The notes: generated from the letters alone by a model not told the origin. A stretch of 64,000 nucleotides of DNA from an uncultured Acidobacteriota bacterium (GCA_937873515.1 CALMYB010000013.1:310001-374000); one strand, 5' to 3'. Shown: positions 25,299-34,052, counted from the stretch's first letter. Numbers and translations: made by a program.

Positions 25299-25897
25299 GC
25301 AACAGGTGAAAAGTCATTAGGCTGAGCCGTCCTTTGCAAACTTTGCGGGGTTTCGCTTGGCGCTCTTTGCGTTTTCGCTTTGGTTTAAACGCAAAGTTCG
25401 CAGAGCAGTCGCAAAGCACGCAAAGACGTTGCCGCAAGCCCGCACGTTGGTAAGGGCACTCGCCATTATTCGCTCAACGATTGAAAACCGCGCACGTCCG
25501 GCTTCCTTTACCAATTCACAATGAACAATTCACAATTTCCTCGATGTTTGTTCCGTTCCGCGCGGCGCGGAACAAGCGGAACAAAACGGAACAAAAATCG
25601 GCGTTTTTCGAGGCGGCAGTTACAATTTATGTCACCTTTGTCAAAGATCAGCGTGTAAAACGTATGTTTACACCAGCAATATGAGTATATCATACGTGTC
25701 AAGAGGGATTTTTCCTTCTCTCGCCGCGTCAGCGGGACTCCGAAAGACCCGCTTCATCCGCCCGATCCGCGTTCAAGGTGGCGCAACCCGTTGAGAACGC
25801 GGATGGCACAGATAAGGCGGATAACGACGGATCAGAAGGAACCTGACGCTTGGCCGGTCGGCGGCCGAAGTGGCCTTTCGTTCTCAGTTTTCCATTC
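25299..25897. repeat. Intergenic stretch made of degenerate dispersed repeats
   Basis: No gene is supported in these 600 bases. It contains GTTGCCGCAAGCCCGCACG at 25428-25446 followed by TTGGTAAGGG, a motif repeated at 33080 and 33321. It also holds an inverted pair CTTTGCG/CGCAAAG (25365-25371, 25390-25396) and a hairpin TTCCGCGCGGCGCGGAA (25556-25572) followed by CGGAACAAAA direct repeats. These look like remnants of small dispersed elements. Confidence 0.55.
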
Positions 25898-26242
25898 TCA
25901 ATTTTCCGTTCGGTTTGGCGGCCTTTCGGGCTGATCTTTTACGGCGGTATAGTTCGCGTCGAGGTCCGGGGTGAGTGAGATGATGGCGGCGATGCGGCGG
26001 ATCATATTCGTTACTTCCTCGACCTCTTCGAGTTTGAGCGGGCGGCCGAGCAAGGCATATTCGCGGTAGCTCAGCCATTTTTTGACGACCTGATAGCCGC
26101 CGATGTAGTATTCCCAGACCGGAGCGGGCACATTTCGCCAATAAGCGAAGTCGTTCAGATAGATATCGAATGAAGCTTCATCTGCTACACCCTCACTACC
26201 GTTCGGGTTTCCGCCTTTCTCGACGCGTCCTTTGCCGGGCAT
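25898..26242 (-). pseudogene. C-terminal remnant of a type ISP restriction-modification enzyme
   Basis: 114 residues are open. The segment PGKGRVEK, then SFDIYLNDFAYWRNVPAPVW, EYYIGGYQVVKKWLSYRE and LEEVEEVTNMIRRIAAII is the end of the large single-chain type ISP (LlaGI-like) restriction-modification proteins. Those enzymes are over 1000 residues long; the helicase, methyltransferase and most of the specificity part are absent. The matching N-terminus survives at 27562-28077 on the same strand. The centre was evidently lost or replaced, with a transposase and other debris now between. A proper start codon context is lacking, so expression is unlikely. Confidence 0.75.
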
Positions 26243-26275
26243 CGTAACAACGGTTCACAGGTGAGTAACCTTTGT

Positions 26276-26578
26276 CTAAAGATCCTCAAAAGCGGTTGGA
26301 GAAAGTCTTGTGAACTCTGCTTTGGGAATCTTAACGACAGTACTTCCGCCGCCCTGCATGTTTGTTCCACCGCCTTGCGGATTCTACGACGCGAATTGAG
26401 CGATGGTATCGAACGTAATAAACCACCAATCCACAAGAGCGCGTTCTTCCGTGTTGTTGATTTCTCTAACAAAGAACAGTGAGTGGAGATTTCCCTTTTT
26501 TGCAGCGTAGAATGCAAGCTTTACAAATGGACCGACGTCAAGTCCAAAGTAATCTCCAAGCTTCTTATCCGCGGCCGG
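26276..26578 (-). pseudogene. C-terminal fragment of an unidentified protein with an in-frame stop
   Basis: On the minus strand one frame is clearly protein-like: KKLGDYFGLDVGPFVKLAFY, KKGNLHSLFFVREINNTEER and ALVDWWFITFDTIAQFAS. It ends in TAG at 26384, continues in the same frame as NPQGGGTNMQGGGSTVVKIP and finishes at 26276. The 5' side breaks off next to the REP unit at 26584-26624. I do not recognise the family. The simplest reading is a gene cut by the transposase/REP block and then damaged by a nonsense change. Confidence 0.55.
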
Positions 26579-26583
26579 CGACA

Positions 26584-26624
26584 GCGGCTGTGCCGCTCTA
26601 TTTGCGGAGAAGCTCTGCTTCTCC
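26584..26624 (-). repeat. REP unit, left of the transposase
   Basis: Two short hairpins, GCGGC-TGT-GCCGC (26584-26596) and GGAGAAGC-TCT-GCTTCTCC (26606-26624), are joined by TCTATTTGC. It is the inverted counterpart of the unit at 27243-27283. A further hairpin GGCGGCTATGCCGCC follows at 26646-26660. Confidence 0.75.
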
Positions 26625-26650
26625 GGGCCGGTCAGAAATAAGTACGGCGG

Positions 26651-27196
26651 CTATGCCGCCCGCCAGTCGATGTTCTTGTGGTCCGTGAGCAACGGCTCGC
26701 TCTCCAGCGACTTCAAGTGCCATTGTCTGGCGCTCGAAAACTGATATTCGTCCGGGTGTTCGACCAATCCGGAGCGAACCGGATTGAGATGAATGTAATT
26801 CACTTTCTGCATAAATGCCTCCTCGCCGGTTATTCGTAACGCGTTCGGATGGTGCTCGTAAACCGAGTGTTTATGATTTTTGCCCCTTTCCTGAATGCGA
26901 AGTTTTGCGAGTGAATCCTCGTAACCCTTCGCTCTGAGATAGTCGATAAGTCGTTTTGCGGAAATGCCGTTCAGATACCGCAGGACATCTCCTATTTCAC
27001 GAGCGTTGTCGGTGAGCACATGCGTGTGGTCAGGCATTATTACAAACGCAAAGATCATTAGTCCACCGGAACTGCGTGCCTCGTCGAACGCGTCACAGAC
27101 CACTTGTTTGATCGTATCTTTCCGAAAGATCGGCAGTCTACTATGCGCAACGGAAGTCAGAAAGTATGCGGGATTATCCCTTGAGATCTTAAACAT
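26651..27196 (-). mobile_element. REP-associated tyrosine transposase (RAYT, IS200-like Y1)
   Basis: About 181 residues from ATG 27196. The HUH motif is IMPDHTHVL and the Y1 tyrosine region is FMQKVNYIHLNPVRSGLVEH (in part), both typical of the transposases that mobilise REP sequences. NPAYFLTSVAHSRLPIF is the usual start of this subfamily. Inverted REP units lie on both sides (26584-26624 and 27243-27283), and an orphan unit of the same design is found at 33502-33541. The gene appears intact. It lies between the two ends of the broken restriction enzyme gene, so its block may have taken part in that disruption. Confidence 0.88.
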
Positions 27197-27242
27197 AGAG
27201 TGGGAGCGGCGGCATAGCCGCGAGGGTTTTATAGCATTATCC

Positions 27243-27283
27243 GGAAAAGCACAGCTTTTCCGCAAATAGAGCGGCGAAGCCGC
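27243..27283 (+). repeat. REP unit, right of the transposase
   Basis: GGAAAAGC-ACA-GCTTTTCC (27243-27261), linker GCAAATAGA, then GCGGC-GAA-GCCGC (27271-27283). The linker and hairpin order match the left unit in inverted orientation. A further GCGGCATAGCCGC hairpin lies at 27209-27221. Confidence 0.75.
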
Positions 27284-27417
27284 ACTATTACTTATGGATT
27301 ATGGCGCGTCAGCTTCGCAACGAAAAACCTCAAATCGAGGCATGGCGCGTCGTAGAAGATGATGTGCCAATTTGCGGTGTACGCCTTCGCTTCCAACTGG
27401 AGGATACTTTAAGCCGT

Positions 27418-27537
27418 TCATAAGGATGTCCACCGCGAGCCCCAAAGGGCTTTTGCGAGGGCGATCTCCATCGACGTTGCTTTCGAGCGGATCGCTCGCA
27501 TGTTCCTCGATCTGATTTCTGGAGAATGTACATCCAT
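27418..27537 (-). pseudogene. N-terminal fragment of a Vsr mismatch endonuclease
   Basis: From ATG 27537 a 39-residue frame reads MDVHSPEIRSRNMRAIRSKA then TSMEIALAKALWGSRW before a stop. The pattern SPExRSxNMxxIRxKxTxxE is the start of very-short-patch repair (Vsr) endonucleases, which accompany DNA cytosine methyltransferases. The catalytic part is missing. It begins 25 nt after the stop of the restriction enzyme remnant, which agrees with a former restriction-modification locus. Confidence 0.65.
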
Positions 27538-27561
27538 GTAAGAGAAATTCTCAAATAAATG

Positions 27562-28077
27562 CTAACCGCGCAACATCTCAAGGACGGCTTCGTTCTCGGT
27601 CGTCGCCGAAAAGTGATCCGCCTTGTCCCAGAATGCTGACTCGTTCTCGGCGATGCTGTATCGCTCAAGCGCCTTCGGCTGCTTGTCTCGATCGAGCGTT
27701 ACAAGCAAAAAGTCCCGATAATTGGTAACGAGCACGTTGCCGTATTTGTCGAGATATTTTTTGACCTGTTCGGTGTCCTTTATAGTATCGACCTCATCGC
27801 CTGTGCCTTTTACCTCGATGGCCCCGCGGGCAGGAAGCTGTCCGTCGATAAGGTCGTTCGACCGCTGCTGAAACTGATTTGGCGTAAACAACCCGCCGTC
27901 GGGAATCCCCGCACCTTTGTTCGATAGATTGACGATGCAGCGAACTTTCGGCTTGAGATGCCGACCGGCCTCGTTCAGGAGCGTCTCAAGCGTGCCGTAA
28001 TACGACGTTTCTTTTACGGCGGCAGCAGAACGCCTGATCTGGCTCATCTGTGAGAGATAGTCTTTGAGAAGATTCAT
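27562..28077 (-). pseudogene. N-terminal remnant of a type ISP restriction-modification enzyme
   Basis: 171 residues from ATG 28077. The start of type ISP enzymes is recognisable: ETSYYGTLETLLNEAGRHLK, PKVRCIVNLSNKGAGIPDGG and LFTPNQF. The Mrr-like nuclease core with RGAIEVKGTGDEV and KDTEQVKKYLDKYGNVLVTN follows. The frame stops after the nuclease domain; helicase and methyltransferase domains are gone. The C-terminal end is found 1.3 kb further on (25898-26242). A free nuclease domain without its methyltransferase is unlikely to be active as a restriction system. Confidence 0.8.
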
Positions 28078-28188
28078 CGGCACTCAAATTTTAAGGAAGA
28101 ACGGTGTGTTGAAGTTATGCTACCACAGGATGGGCGGCGCAGATATTTTCGGCTTGCTGTAAGGGAGCGGCAAGGCGGTTGAAACGTT

Positions 28189-28254
28189 CGTCCCCTTTCG
28201 GGGACGGATCCAATTCGGCGTAAGAACGTAGGGTTCCACCCTACGCTATTTTAT
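28189..28254. terminator. Two hairpins upstream of purN
   Basis: CGTCCCC-TTTC-GGGGACG (28189-28206) and CGTAGGG-TTCCA-CCCTACG (28227-28245), the second followed by CTATTTTATT. Both stems are perfect. They could terminate a plus-strand transcript or insulate purN from the decayed region. Confidence 0.45.
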
Positions 28255-28356
28255 TCGTCACCGTCGGCGACAGGAACCGCTGCGTTTGCAGACATTCTCT
28301 GTCCGAGATTGACGATGTCGTGCAACAGGACACAATATGGTAGGTTCGAGAGTGCA

Positions 28357-28941
28357 ATGAAGATAGGAATCTTGATCTCGGGCCGCGGATCGAATATGGC
28401 GGCGATCGTCGATGCGGTAAAGAGCGGCGAGATCGCGGATTCTGAGGTTGCGGTCGTTATAAGCGACAAACCCGACGCGGGCGGTTTGGCAAAGGCGGCC
28501 GAGCGCGGCGTCGAGACTCTCGCAGTCGAGCGACGCGGACGTTCGCGTGTTGAACACGATGCCGAGATCGGCGACGAATTAGAGAAACGCGGTGTCGAGC
28601 TTGTGTGTCTAGCGGGCTATATGCGGCTGCTTTCGCCGGAATTCGTAAGGCGGTTTGCGGGCAAGATCGTGAACATTCACCCAAGCCTTTTGCCGGCATT
28701 TCCCGGACTCGACGCACAAAAACAAGCGTTTGACGCCGGCGTTGCGGTTACAGGCTGCACCGTCCATTACGTCGATGAACTCCTCGATCACGGCCCGACG
28801 ATCCTGCAGTGCGAGGTTGAGCGCCTCGAGGACGACACTGTCGAGACGCTCACGCAGAGGATCCTTGCAGAAGAGCATCGTTTATACATCGACGCTCTCA
28901 AAAGAATCGCTATGGATGAGCGGGAAGCCAAGCAGGCCTGA
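28357..28941 (+). CDS. purN: Phosphoribosylglycinamide formyltransferase
   Basis: 194 residues from ATG 28357, the usual start (MKIGILISGRGSNMAAIVDA). It transfers a formyl group from 10-formyl-tetrahydrofolate to GAR in purine synthesis. The active-site block is KIVNIHPSLLPAFPGLDAQK with the catalytic Asn and His. GCTVHYVDELLDHGPTILQ follows with the catalytic Asp. A longer reading from 28309 adds 16 residues without a ribosome site. Confidence 0.95.
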   Translation: MKIGILISGRGSNMAAIVDAVKSGEIADSEVAVVISDKPDAGGLAKAAERGVETLAVERRGRSRVEHDAEIGDELEKRGVELVCLAGYMRLLSPEFVRRFAGKIVNIHPSLLPAFPGLDAQKQAFDAGVAVTGCTVHYVDELLDHGPTILQCEVERLEDDTVETLTQRILAEEHRLYIDALKRIAMDEREAKQA

Positions 28942-29095
28942 GGGATTAGAATTTAAGAGTCAGAACGACGGAAATCGGAAGATCCAAGATCCCCGGCACA
29001 CCGCCTACCGGTCGTGTTTCTGCCTTATTTCCTTTGACAACTGCATTTCCGTTCGCGTAAACTCTAGGTTTTCACTTCTCGCAAGTGATCGACCA

Positions 29096-29605
29096 GTGAG
29101 GGACAAGTATGCCGAAGAGAACTTTTCAACCGAACAACCGCCGCCGCGCCAAGAAGCACGGCTTTCGTGCACGCATGGCGACAAAGAACGGCCGCGCCGT
29201 TCTAAAACGCCGTCGAGCGAAGGGACGCAAGCGATTAACGGTTCAGCACTATTAAGTTTTGTCTTACCTAAGGAAGCTCGGCTGCGAACGCGCGCCGAGT
29301 TTCTGCGTGTTTACGATCAGGGACGACGCATCGAGGGCCGTTTTATGACGGTCTTTATTTTGCCCTCAAAAGCAGGGCGGCATCGCGTCGGAATAACGGC
29401 GACGAAGAAGGCGATCGGCAAGGCGCACGACCGCAATCGTGCAAAAAGGCTGTTGCGGGAATGCTTTCGTCTTTCGACCGCAGAGCTTGCCGAGATCAAA
29501 GAACCGCTCGATTGGGTGCTCAATGCGAGACGCGGCATCGTTTACTCTAAACTCGATAAACCGCTAACGGAGTTTCGCTCGATCGTCGCGAGAGTGGCAA
29601 AATAA
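29096..29605 (+). CDS. rnpA: Ribonuclease P protein component, start uncertain and probably overlapping rpmH
   Basis: The conserved protein begins near [20 protein letters not shown] (29261) and shows the RnpA signature [10 protein letters not shown]. It binds the RNase P RNA and helps mature tRNA 5' ends. There is no ATG, GTG or TTG between the rpmH stop (29255) and the conserved start. The closest standard codon in frame is GTG 29096, 13 nt before the rpmH ATG, which would place rpmH wholly inside a longer rnpA, as known in Thermus. A rarer start (ATT near 29233 or CTG in the ARLRT region, which has AAGGA before it) would give a standard-size protein. Coordinates are for the GTG option. Confidence 0.8.
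   Translation: MRDKYAEENFSTEQPPPRQEARLSCTHGDKERPRRSKTPSSEGTQAINGSALLSFVLPKEARLRTRAEFLRVYDQGRRIEGRFMTVFILPSKAGRHRVGITATKKAIGKAHDRNRAKRLLRECFRLSTAELAEIKEPLDWVLNARRGIVYSKLDKPLTEFRSIVARVAK
29109..29255 (+). CDS. rpmH: 50S ribosomal protein L34
   Basis: 48 residues, highly basic: [20 protein letters not shown], then [20 protein letters not shown] and KRLTVQHY. This is a complete L34 of standard length. A GAGGGA ribosome site lies 6-7 nt upstream of the ATG. It starts the conserved origin-side operon rpmH-rnpA-yidD-yidC-khpB. The rnpA frame is open across the whole of this gene. Confidence 0.97.
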   Translation: MPKRTFQPNNRRRAKKHGFRARMATKNGRAVLKRRRAKGRKRLTVQHY

Positions 29606-29616
29606 GGGTTTTGGCA

Positions 29617-29841
29617 ATGAAGCACATCGCTCTCGGCATTATTTGGTTCTATAAGGCGGCGATCTCGCCGTATTTGGGGCGGGCCTGTCGATTTGAGCCG
29701 ACATGCTCCGAGTACGCCCGGCAGGCGATCATAAAATACGGCGCGGTGCGCGGAACTTGGCTCGGTGCGAGACGTATCTTAAGATGCCAGCCATTCTCAA
29801 AAGGCGGCTACGACCCCGTCGCTTCGATCAATGGAAAATAA
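29617..29841 (+). CDS. yidD: Membrane protein insertion efficiency factor YidD
   Basis: 74 residues from ATG 29617. The family signature is complete: [33 protein letters not shown] and GGYDPV. The protein is an amphipathic inner-membrane-associated factor that assists YidC. It follows rnpA by 11 nt and overlaps yidC by 11 nt. Confidence 0.93.
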   Translation: MKHIALGIIWFYKAAISPYLGRACRFEPTCSEYARQAIIKYGAVRGTWLGARRILRCQPFSKGGYDPVASINGK

Positions 29842-31765
29842 CAATAATACCGACAGCCAAAAACGTTTTTTAATTGCCGCAGTTCTCTGCGTACTCATCC
29901 TTTTTGGCTGGCGATACGTTTTCCCACCGAAAGAACCTGCCGGCGGCAATTCGAATCAAGCGACGAATTCGAATACTGCGGCCTCGACGCCCACAAGCCC
30001 AACGCCCGTACCGACCGAAGCACCTGCTCAAACGCCTGCTCCTGAAGCAGCCGCCGCGGTACCGGCGGCCCCAAATCGAAAGGTCACGATCAAGACGCCG
30101 CTTTATGAGGTAACGCTCGATTCAAAGGGTGCGGTCGCGACTAGTTGGGTGATCCTGAAGAATATCTCGGCGCACGGTGAACAGCCGATCTTTGCCGACG
30201 GTTCGACGCCGCAGAACGAAAAGCCGCTCCAGCTTATTTCCGAGACCGCACTTTCGAGGGAGCCGCGTGAACTGCCGTTCCGCCTCGCAACAGGTGACGC
30301 AGGGCTCGACAAGGCGTTGAATACGACCGAGTTCGCGACCGATGCTGAAGGCGAAGTCACGCTGAAGGACGGCGAGACGAAGCAGATAGAATATAAGTTC
30401 ACAACGGCGGACGGCGTCGAGGCGACGAAGACATTTCTGTTTCGCGGAGACTCGTTCGTAAGCGATGTCTCTGTGAAATTGACGCGCGGCGGGCAGCCGG
30501 TCCCGAGCGTGAAACTTCTGATAGGCGCAAGCCTTGGCGATCAGGCGATCACGCACCACAGTTACTACCACATCGAGCCGGAAGCTGTCGCCTACGTTGG
30601 CGACGCGGTCTTCCGGCATCCCGGCACAGGCTTTACCTTCGATACGAACAACAACGCATCGCTGCCGGCTTCCGGTCCGGTGGATTGGGCAGGAGTTGCC
30701 GATGCGTATTTCGCGCAGGCCGCGGTTCCAGCAACGCGGACGGAAGGCCTTGAATACATCGCATCGAAATACGAATACCCGCTGCCTGATTATTACGACG
30801 GAATAATCTCCTGGGTCACGCGCAAGCCGAAGAACAGCGAGACGCGGCACCTGATCACGGCGGCAGTTCCGGTCGCAGCGGACGGCACAGTAACAAAGGT
30901 TTACACCGGGCCGAAGGATTACTTTGCGTTCGCAGGGCTTTATAACAAGAGCTTGACGCAGGATGTCGGGCGTCCTATCGACCTCGTTGATACGATAAAC
31001 TTCAGCAATTACTGGATACTGCGCGTTTTCACGAAACCGATCGGCATTCTCGTCCTTTACGCACTGTCGTTCTTTGATCAGATCACACGTAACTACGGCG
31101 TTGCGATCATTATCTTCACGTTCCTCTTCTATATGCTGCTTTTCCCGCTGCGTTGGACGCAGACGCGATCTTTCAAGAAAGCATCTGGAAACGCGCCGAA
31201 GATGAAGGAGATCCAGGACAAGATCAAGGATCTGCAGAAGAAAGGCGTCCCGATGGACGATCCGAAGATGCGTGCCCTGCAGATGGAGCAGCTCAAGATG
31301 ACGAAGGACGCGCTGCCCTTGGGCGGATGCCTTCCGATGATCTTGCAGTTTCCGCTGCTCTTGGCATTTTATACGGCGGTGACGGTCTCGCTCGATATTC
31401 GGCAGGCTCACTTCATGTGGCTGCCTGACCTCTCGGCGGCGGATCCGTATCACATACTCGAGTTCGCTTTCGCGATCTCGATGATCCTGTCGATGAAGTT
31501 CACGCCGCAGGCCGCGACCGTCTCGCCCGAGCAGCAGATGCAGCAGAAGATAATGACCTACTTTATGCCGGTCATGATGCTGTGGGTGATGTGGTCGGCA
31601 CCGAGCGGACTGCTGTTATACTGGTTCTTCGGCAACCTCGTGAGCTTTGGTCAGCAGATGATCATCAACCGTATGAATAAGCCGAATACGCCGCCGGGAA
31701 CAACCGTCGTCAACGAAGTGCCCAAGAACGCGAAACCTGTAAAGCAAAAGCTTTCAACGACTTAA
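29831..31765 (+). CDS. yidC: Membrane protein insertase YidC
   Basis: 644 residues. The N-terminal helix ([19 protein letters not shown]) is followed by a Thr/Pro/Ala linker (about 45-75) and the large periplasmic domain of Gram-negative YidC (about 80-390). The 60KD_IMP core then has membrane segments starting near [20 protein letters not shown] cytoplasmic hairpin ([20 protein letters not shown]) follows, then [21 protein letters not shown] and the final [18 protein letters not shown]. The hydrophilic-groove Arg is in [11 protein letters not shown]. It inserts proteins into the inner membrane with or without SecYEG. Confidence 0.97.
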   Translation: MENNNNTDSQKRFLIAAVLCVLILFGWRYVFPPKEPAGGNSNQATNSNTAASTPTSPTPVPTEAPAQTPAPEAAAAVPAAPNRKVTIKTPLYEVTLDSKGAVATSWVILKNISAHGEQPIFADGSTPQNEKPLQLISETALSREPRELPFRLATGDAGLDKALNTTEFATDAEGEVTLKDGETKQIEYKFTTADGVEATKTFLFRGDSFVSDVSVKLTRGGQPVPSVKLLIGASLGDQAITHHSYYHIEPEAVAYVGDAVFRHPGTGFTFDTNNNASLPASGPVDWAGVADAYFAQAAVPATRTEGLEYIASKYEYPLPDYYDGIISWVTRKPKNSETRHLITAAVPVAADGTVTKVYTGPKDYFAFAGLYNKSLTQDVGRPIDLVDTINFSNYWILRVFTKPIGILVLYALSFFDQITRNYGVAIIIFTFLFYMLLFPLRWTQTRSFKKASGNAPKMKEIQDKIKDLQKKGVPMDDPKMRALQMEQLKMTKDALPLGGCLPMILQFPLLLAFYTAVTVSLDIRQAHFMWLPDLSAADPYHILEFAFAISMILSMKFTPQAATVSPEQQMQQKIMTYFMPVMMLWVMWSAPSGLLLYWFFGNLVSFGQQMIINRMNKPNTPPGTTVVNEVPKNAKPVKQKLSTT

Positions 31766-31782
31766 GAAGAGTAAGAAAGACT

Positions 31783-32232
31783 ATGAATCAAACTTGTGAG
31801 AACGCGAAAGAACTTTTAGGCGGCATTGTACGCGATGCAGGGTTTGATCTCTCAGTCGAAGCGGAATGGACCGACGAGGGCTGCGTTCTGAATCTCACCG
31901 GCGAAGATACGCATTACGCACTCGCGGAAAAAGGCGAGCTTCTCGACGCTTTCGAAGTCGTGCTCTTTCAGGCGATGGGACGCGAACTCGACCGCGAACA
32001 CCGCTTCATCGTCGATGCCGACGGCTTTCGCCAAACCCGTAAGAACGAGCTTCACGCGATGGCGCGTTTTGCCGCCGAGCAAGTTCGTAAGACCGGCCGC
32101 TCGTTCACCTTCGGCGTGCTCAATTCAACAGAACGCCGCATCATTCACACGACACTCCAAAAAGAGGACGACCTCCTCACCGAATCCGTCGGCGACGGCC
32201 GCGACCGCCGCCTCCAGGTGCGGCTCCAATAG
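31783..32232 (+). CDS. khpB: KH/R3H RNA-binding protein (Jag/KhpB)
   Basis: 149 residues. The middle KH-like part and the C-terminal R3H domain are visible: ELHAMARFAAEQVRKTGRSF, then RRIIHTTLQKEDDLLTESVG with the R3H-like His, and GRDRRLQVRL. The N-terminal Jag linker domain of Firmicutes is absent, so this is the short version. It is an RNA-binding protein commonly co-transcribed with yidC. It starts 17 nt after the yidC stop. Confidence 0.9.
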   Translation: MNQTCENAKELLGGIVRDAGFDLSVEAEWTDEGCVLNLTGEDTHYALAEKGELLDAFEVVLFQAMGRELDREHRFIVDADGFRQTRKNELHAMARFAAEQVRKTGRSFTFGVLNSTERRIIHTTLQKEDDLLTESVGDGRDRRLQVRLQ

Positions 32233-32243
32233 AGAGCCGAGGC

Positions 32244-32714
32244 CTACTGTTTCTTTCTCGTCTTTTTGGTAAGAGCGGCAACGTCGGCCAAGTCCTGTTT
32301 TCGACCAGCCGCGCGCTTGTTTGTAAGCAACGCCTCTAGTCCGATAACTCGTATTGATCGCCCTTCGATCTCGAATGTCTCAGCTTCAGCAGCCGCATCG
32401 TCAAACGTCACGCCGCTTGCCTGGTTCAGGATATCGATACGGCGCGGCGGAAGACCTATCTGAAGCACCCCGTCATAATTTGCAAATTCGGATTCCGCAA
32501 CTTCAAAAGTGTCGAGCGGTGCTCCGTATGCGGCCAGAGCTCGGTAAACTTTCCGTGAGTTTGCATCGGTAGGCCGTACAAGCACATCAAGATCTTTCGT
32601 GGCCCGCACATGTCCGTAAAACGCAACGGCATGCCCTCCAAGGACGACGAACTCAGCGTCGGCATCGTGAAGTTCGATGAGAATGTCGCGAAGATCTCGT
32701 GTAAGTTCAATCAC
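32244..32714 (-). CDS. Nucleotidyltransferase-fold protein (DUF6036/MNT-like)
   Basis: 156 residues. The nucleotidyltransferase pattern is present: EFVVLGGHAVAFYGHVRATK, DLDVLVRPTDAN, with the DxD pair after the GG motif, and a later RRIDIL acidic strand. IRVIGLEALLTNKRAAGRKQ and DLADVAALTKK close it, as in AbiEii-like and DUF6036 proteins. Such proteins often serve as toxins or target-modifying partners in two-gene modules. The small upstream gene overlaps it by 4 nt. It converges with khpB. The biochemical activity is not known. Confidence 0.78.
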   Translation of the reverse strand: MIELTRDLRDILIELHDADAEFVVLGGHAVAFYGHVRATKDLDVLVRPTDANSRKVYRALAAYGAPLDTFEVAESEFANYDGVLQIGLPPRRIDILNQASGVTFDDAAAEAETFEIEGRSIRVIGLEALLTNKRAAGRKQDLADVAALTKKTRKKQ

Positions 32715-32947
32715 TTGGGAAAGCCCTTGACAAATCGGTAAGGCGTATTCGCACGGTCATAGTCCGGAAAAGCCTGGCCGCTGAGCGACCATTGTTCTCG
32801 CGTCAGTTGCCCGACGAGCTCGATCGCCTCGGCGCCCCATACCGGAAAGTCGTCAGGCTCAGGGTCACTCAACCGATGCCGGCTTATGATCATCCTCCCG
32901 CGGCGCTCCTCCGCCCTTCGTTTTCGATCTATCTCACTCACATTCAT
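32711..32947 (-). CDS. Small partner protein of the nucleotidyltransferase
   Basis: 78 residues. It starts MNVSEIDRKRRAEERRGRMI and continues with a helical segment (DDFPVWGAEAIELVGQLTRE, then QWSLSGQAFPDYDR). No domain is recognised. The start codon and stop codon of the two genes overlap (ATGA), which indicates translational coupling. The small-gene-first order resembles antitoxin-toxin pairs, but an antitoxin role is an inference from arrangement only. Confidence 0.65.
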   Translation of the reverse strand: MNVSEIDRKRRAEERRGRMIISRHRLSDPEPDDFPVWGAEAIELVGQLTREQWSLSGQAFPDYDRANTPYRFVKGFPK

Positions 32948-33569
32948 ATTGTAGCGCTATTTCCGCCCACCTGAATATGCATCTTCCGCCGAGACGGAGA
33001 AGCACCAGTCAGAACCGCCTGCTTGAGCGGGTGGCCAGAAGGACGGGTTGCCACAGAGGTCACCGAGCGCACAGAGCGTGTTGCCGCAAGCCCGCACGCC
33101 AGTAAGGCGTCCCGTTATCATCCACGCCGCTTTCTCACCGCCGAGACACCGAGTCCCGTCGGCGGCTAAGCCGCCTCCATTGTTTAGATAGAGCTGGCAC
33201 GGTCGGGCGAGCCCGACCGCACTGCCAAAGGGCAAGCCCAAGACACCGAGTCAGAACCGCCTGCGTCAGCGGGCGGCCAGAAGTGCGGGTTCACCACGGA
33301 GGCCGCAGAGTGCACAGAGCGTTGCCGGAAGCCCGCACGCGAGTAAGGGTACCCGTGGTCATCCACGCAGAATGAACCGCCGAGCCGCCGAGATCACGAG
33401 GCGGAAACACGACCGGTAGGGAGTGTGTCTCTTGATCTTGGATTTTGGCTTTCGAGGCCTTGTCGGCGGCAGAGCCGCCATTATCATTAGCCGGCGAGGA
33501 CGGAAAAGCAGAGCTTTCCCGCAAATAGAGCGGCAGAGCCGACGCTGACCACCGACACAGAGCGCGTAT
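32948..33569. repeat. Intergenic array of degenerate repeats
   Basis: I see no gene in these 620 bases. The GTTGCCGCAAGCCCGCACG family occurs twice, at 33080-33098 and 33321-33339 (one mismatch), each followed by NNNGTAAGG. CAGAACCGCCTGCNNNAGCGGG appears twice (33007 and 33252 region, broken form). Palindromes GGCGGCAGAGCCGCC (33465-33479) and others of the same kind are scattered. A REP unit closes the block. Confidence 0.6.
33502..33541 (+). repeat. Orphan REP unit
   Basis: GGAAAAGC-AGA-GCTTTCC, then CGCAAATAGA, then GCGGC-AGA-GCCG. Same order, linker and hairpin loops as the two units flanking the transposase at 26.6-27.3 kb, so it belongs to the same family and was probably mobilised by it. 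Confidence 0.7.
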
Positions 33570-34052
33570 TCAATGATCAAAAAGAGTGATCAACTCGTTC
33601 GTCCCTTCACGATCTAATGGATGAAAGGTGATCAAATACTGAGCGGTCACGCGGGTTTTCTTTCCCTTCCTATAAAACGGGGTCGGGTCCACAGGATCGC
33701 TTACGTCGATGACCCATTCATTGTCCATGTGGCCGATTGTGAAATCGGGGAATCGGAGGTCGTACTTCAAGAATGCGATCTCTACGTCGAACTTTGGCAC
33801 ATTTGCGAGGCCCTTCGGCACTTTCATCAGGCCGTCTTCCGTGGTCTCAAGCTCAAAGAGTGTTTTCTTAGAGCCGGGGTCAAATATGGTCGCCGTGAAA
33901 GACGGTACCTCAACGGTCTTCTCGTTTACCTTAAAGATCACCCTGACCTCCGGCGTTTGGGCATTCGCCTTAAAAGTAGCGAAGCCAATGACAGATCCGA
34001 TTACCAATCCAACAACTGCAAGTCTTGTACATATGCTTCTCATTCTTCGCAT
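33570..34052 (-). CDS. Hypothetical secreted protein
   Basis: 160 residues from ATG 34052, which has AGGA six nt upstream; the longer frame to 34142 lacks this. A signal peptide is clear (ICTRLAVVGLVIGSVIGFAT ending KANA). The mature part resembles a carboxypeptidase-regulatory or transthyretin-like beta sandwich (RVIFKVNEKTVEVPSFTATI, then KTTLFELETTEDGLMKVPKG in modified form), but I cannot name a family. The adjacent 34162-34665 gene is also secreted and in the same direction, so they may form a small operon. Confidence 0.65.
   Translation of the reverse strand: MRRMRSICTRLAVVGLVIGSVIGFATFKANAQTPEVRVIFKVNEKTVEVPSFTATIFDPGSKKTLFELETTEDGLMKVPKGLANVPKFDVEIAFLKYDLRFPDFTIGHMDNEWVIDVSDPVDPTPFYRKGKKTRVTAQYLITFHPLDREGTNELITLFDH

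Noticed and set aside
26584..27283. Possible CRISPR array from repeated hairpins
   Set aside because: Units are inverted REP hairpins around a transposase, with no regular direct repeats or spacers.
28730..29095. Upstream extension of the rnpA frame
   Set aside because: It overlaps purN in another frame and has no relation to RnpA; only the region from about 29096 can belong to rnpA.
30122..31453. 443-residue open frame antisense to yidC
   Set aside because: It is a shadow of the yidC codons, rich in Arg/Asp as expected for the opposite strand, without ribosome site or domain.
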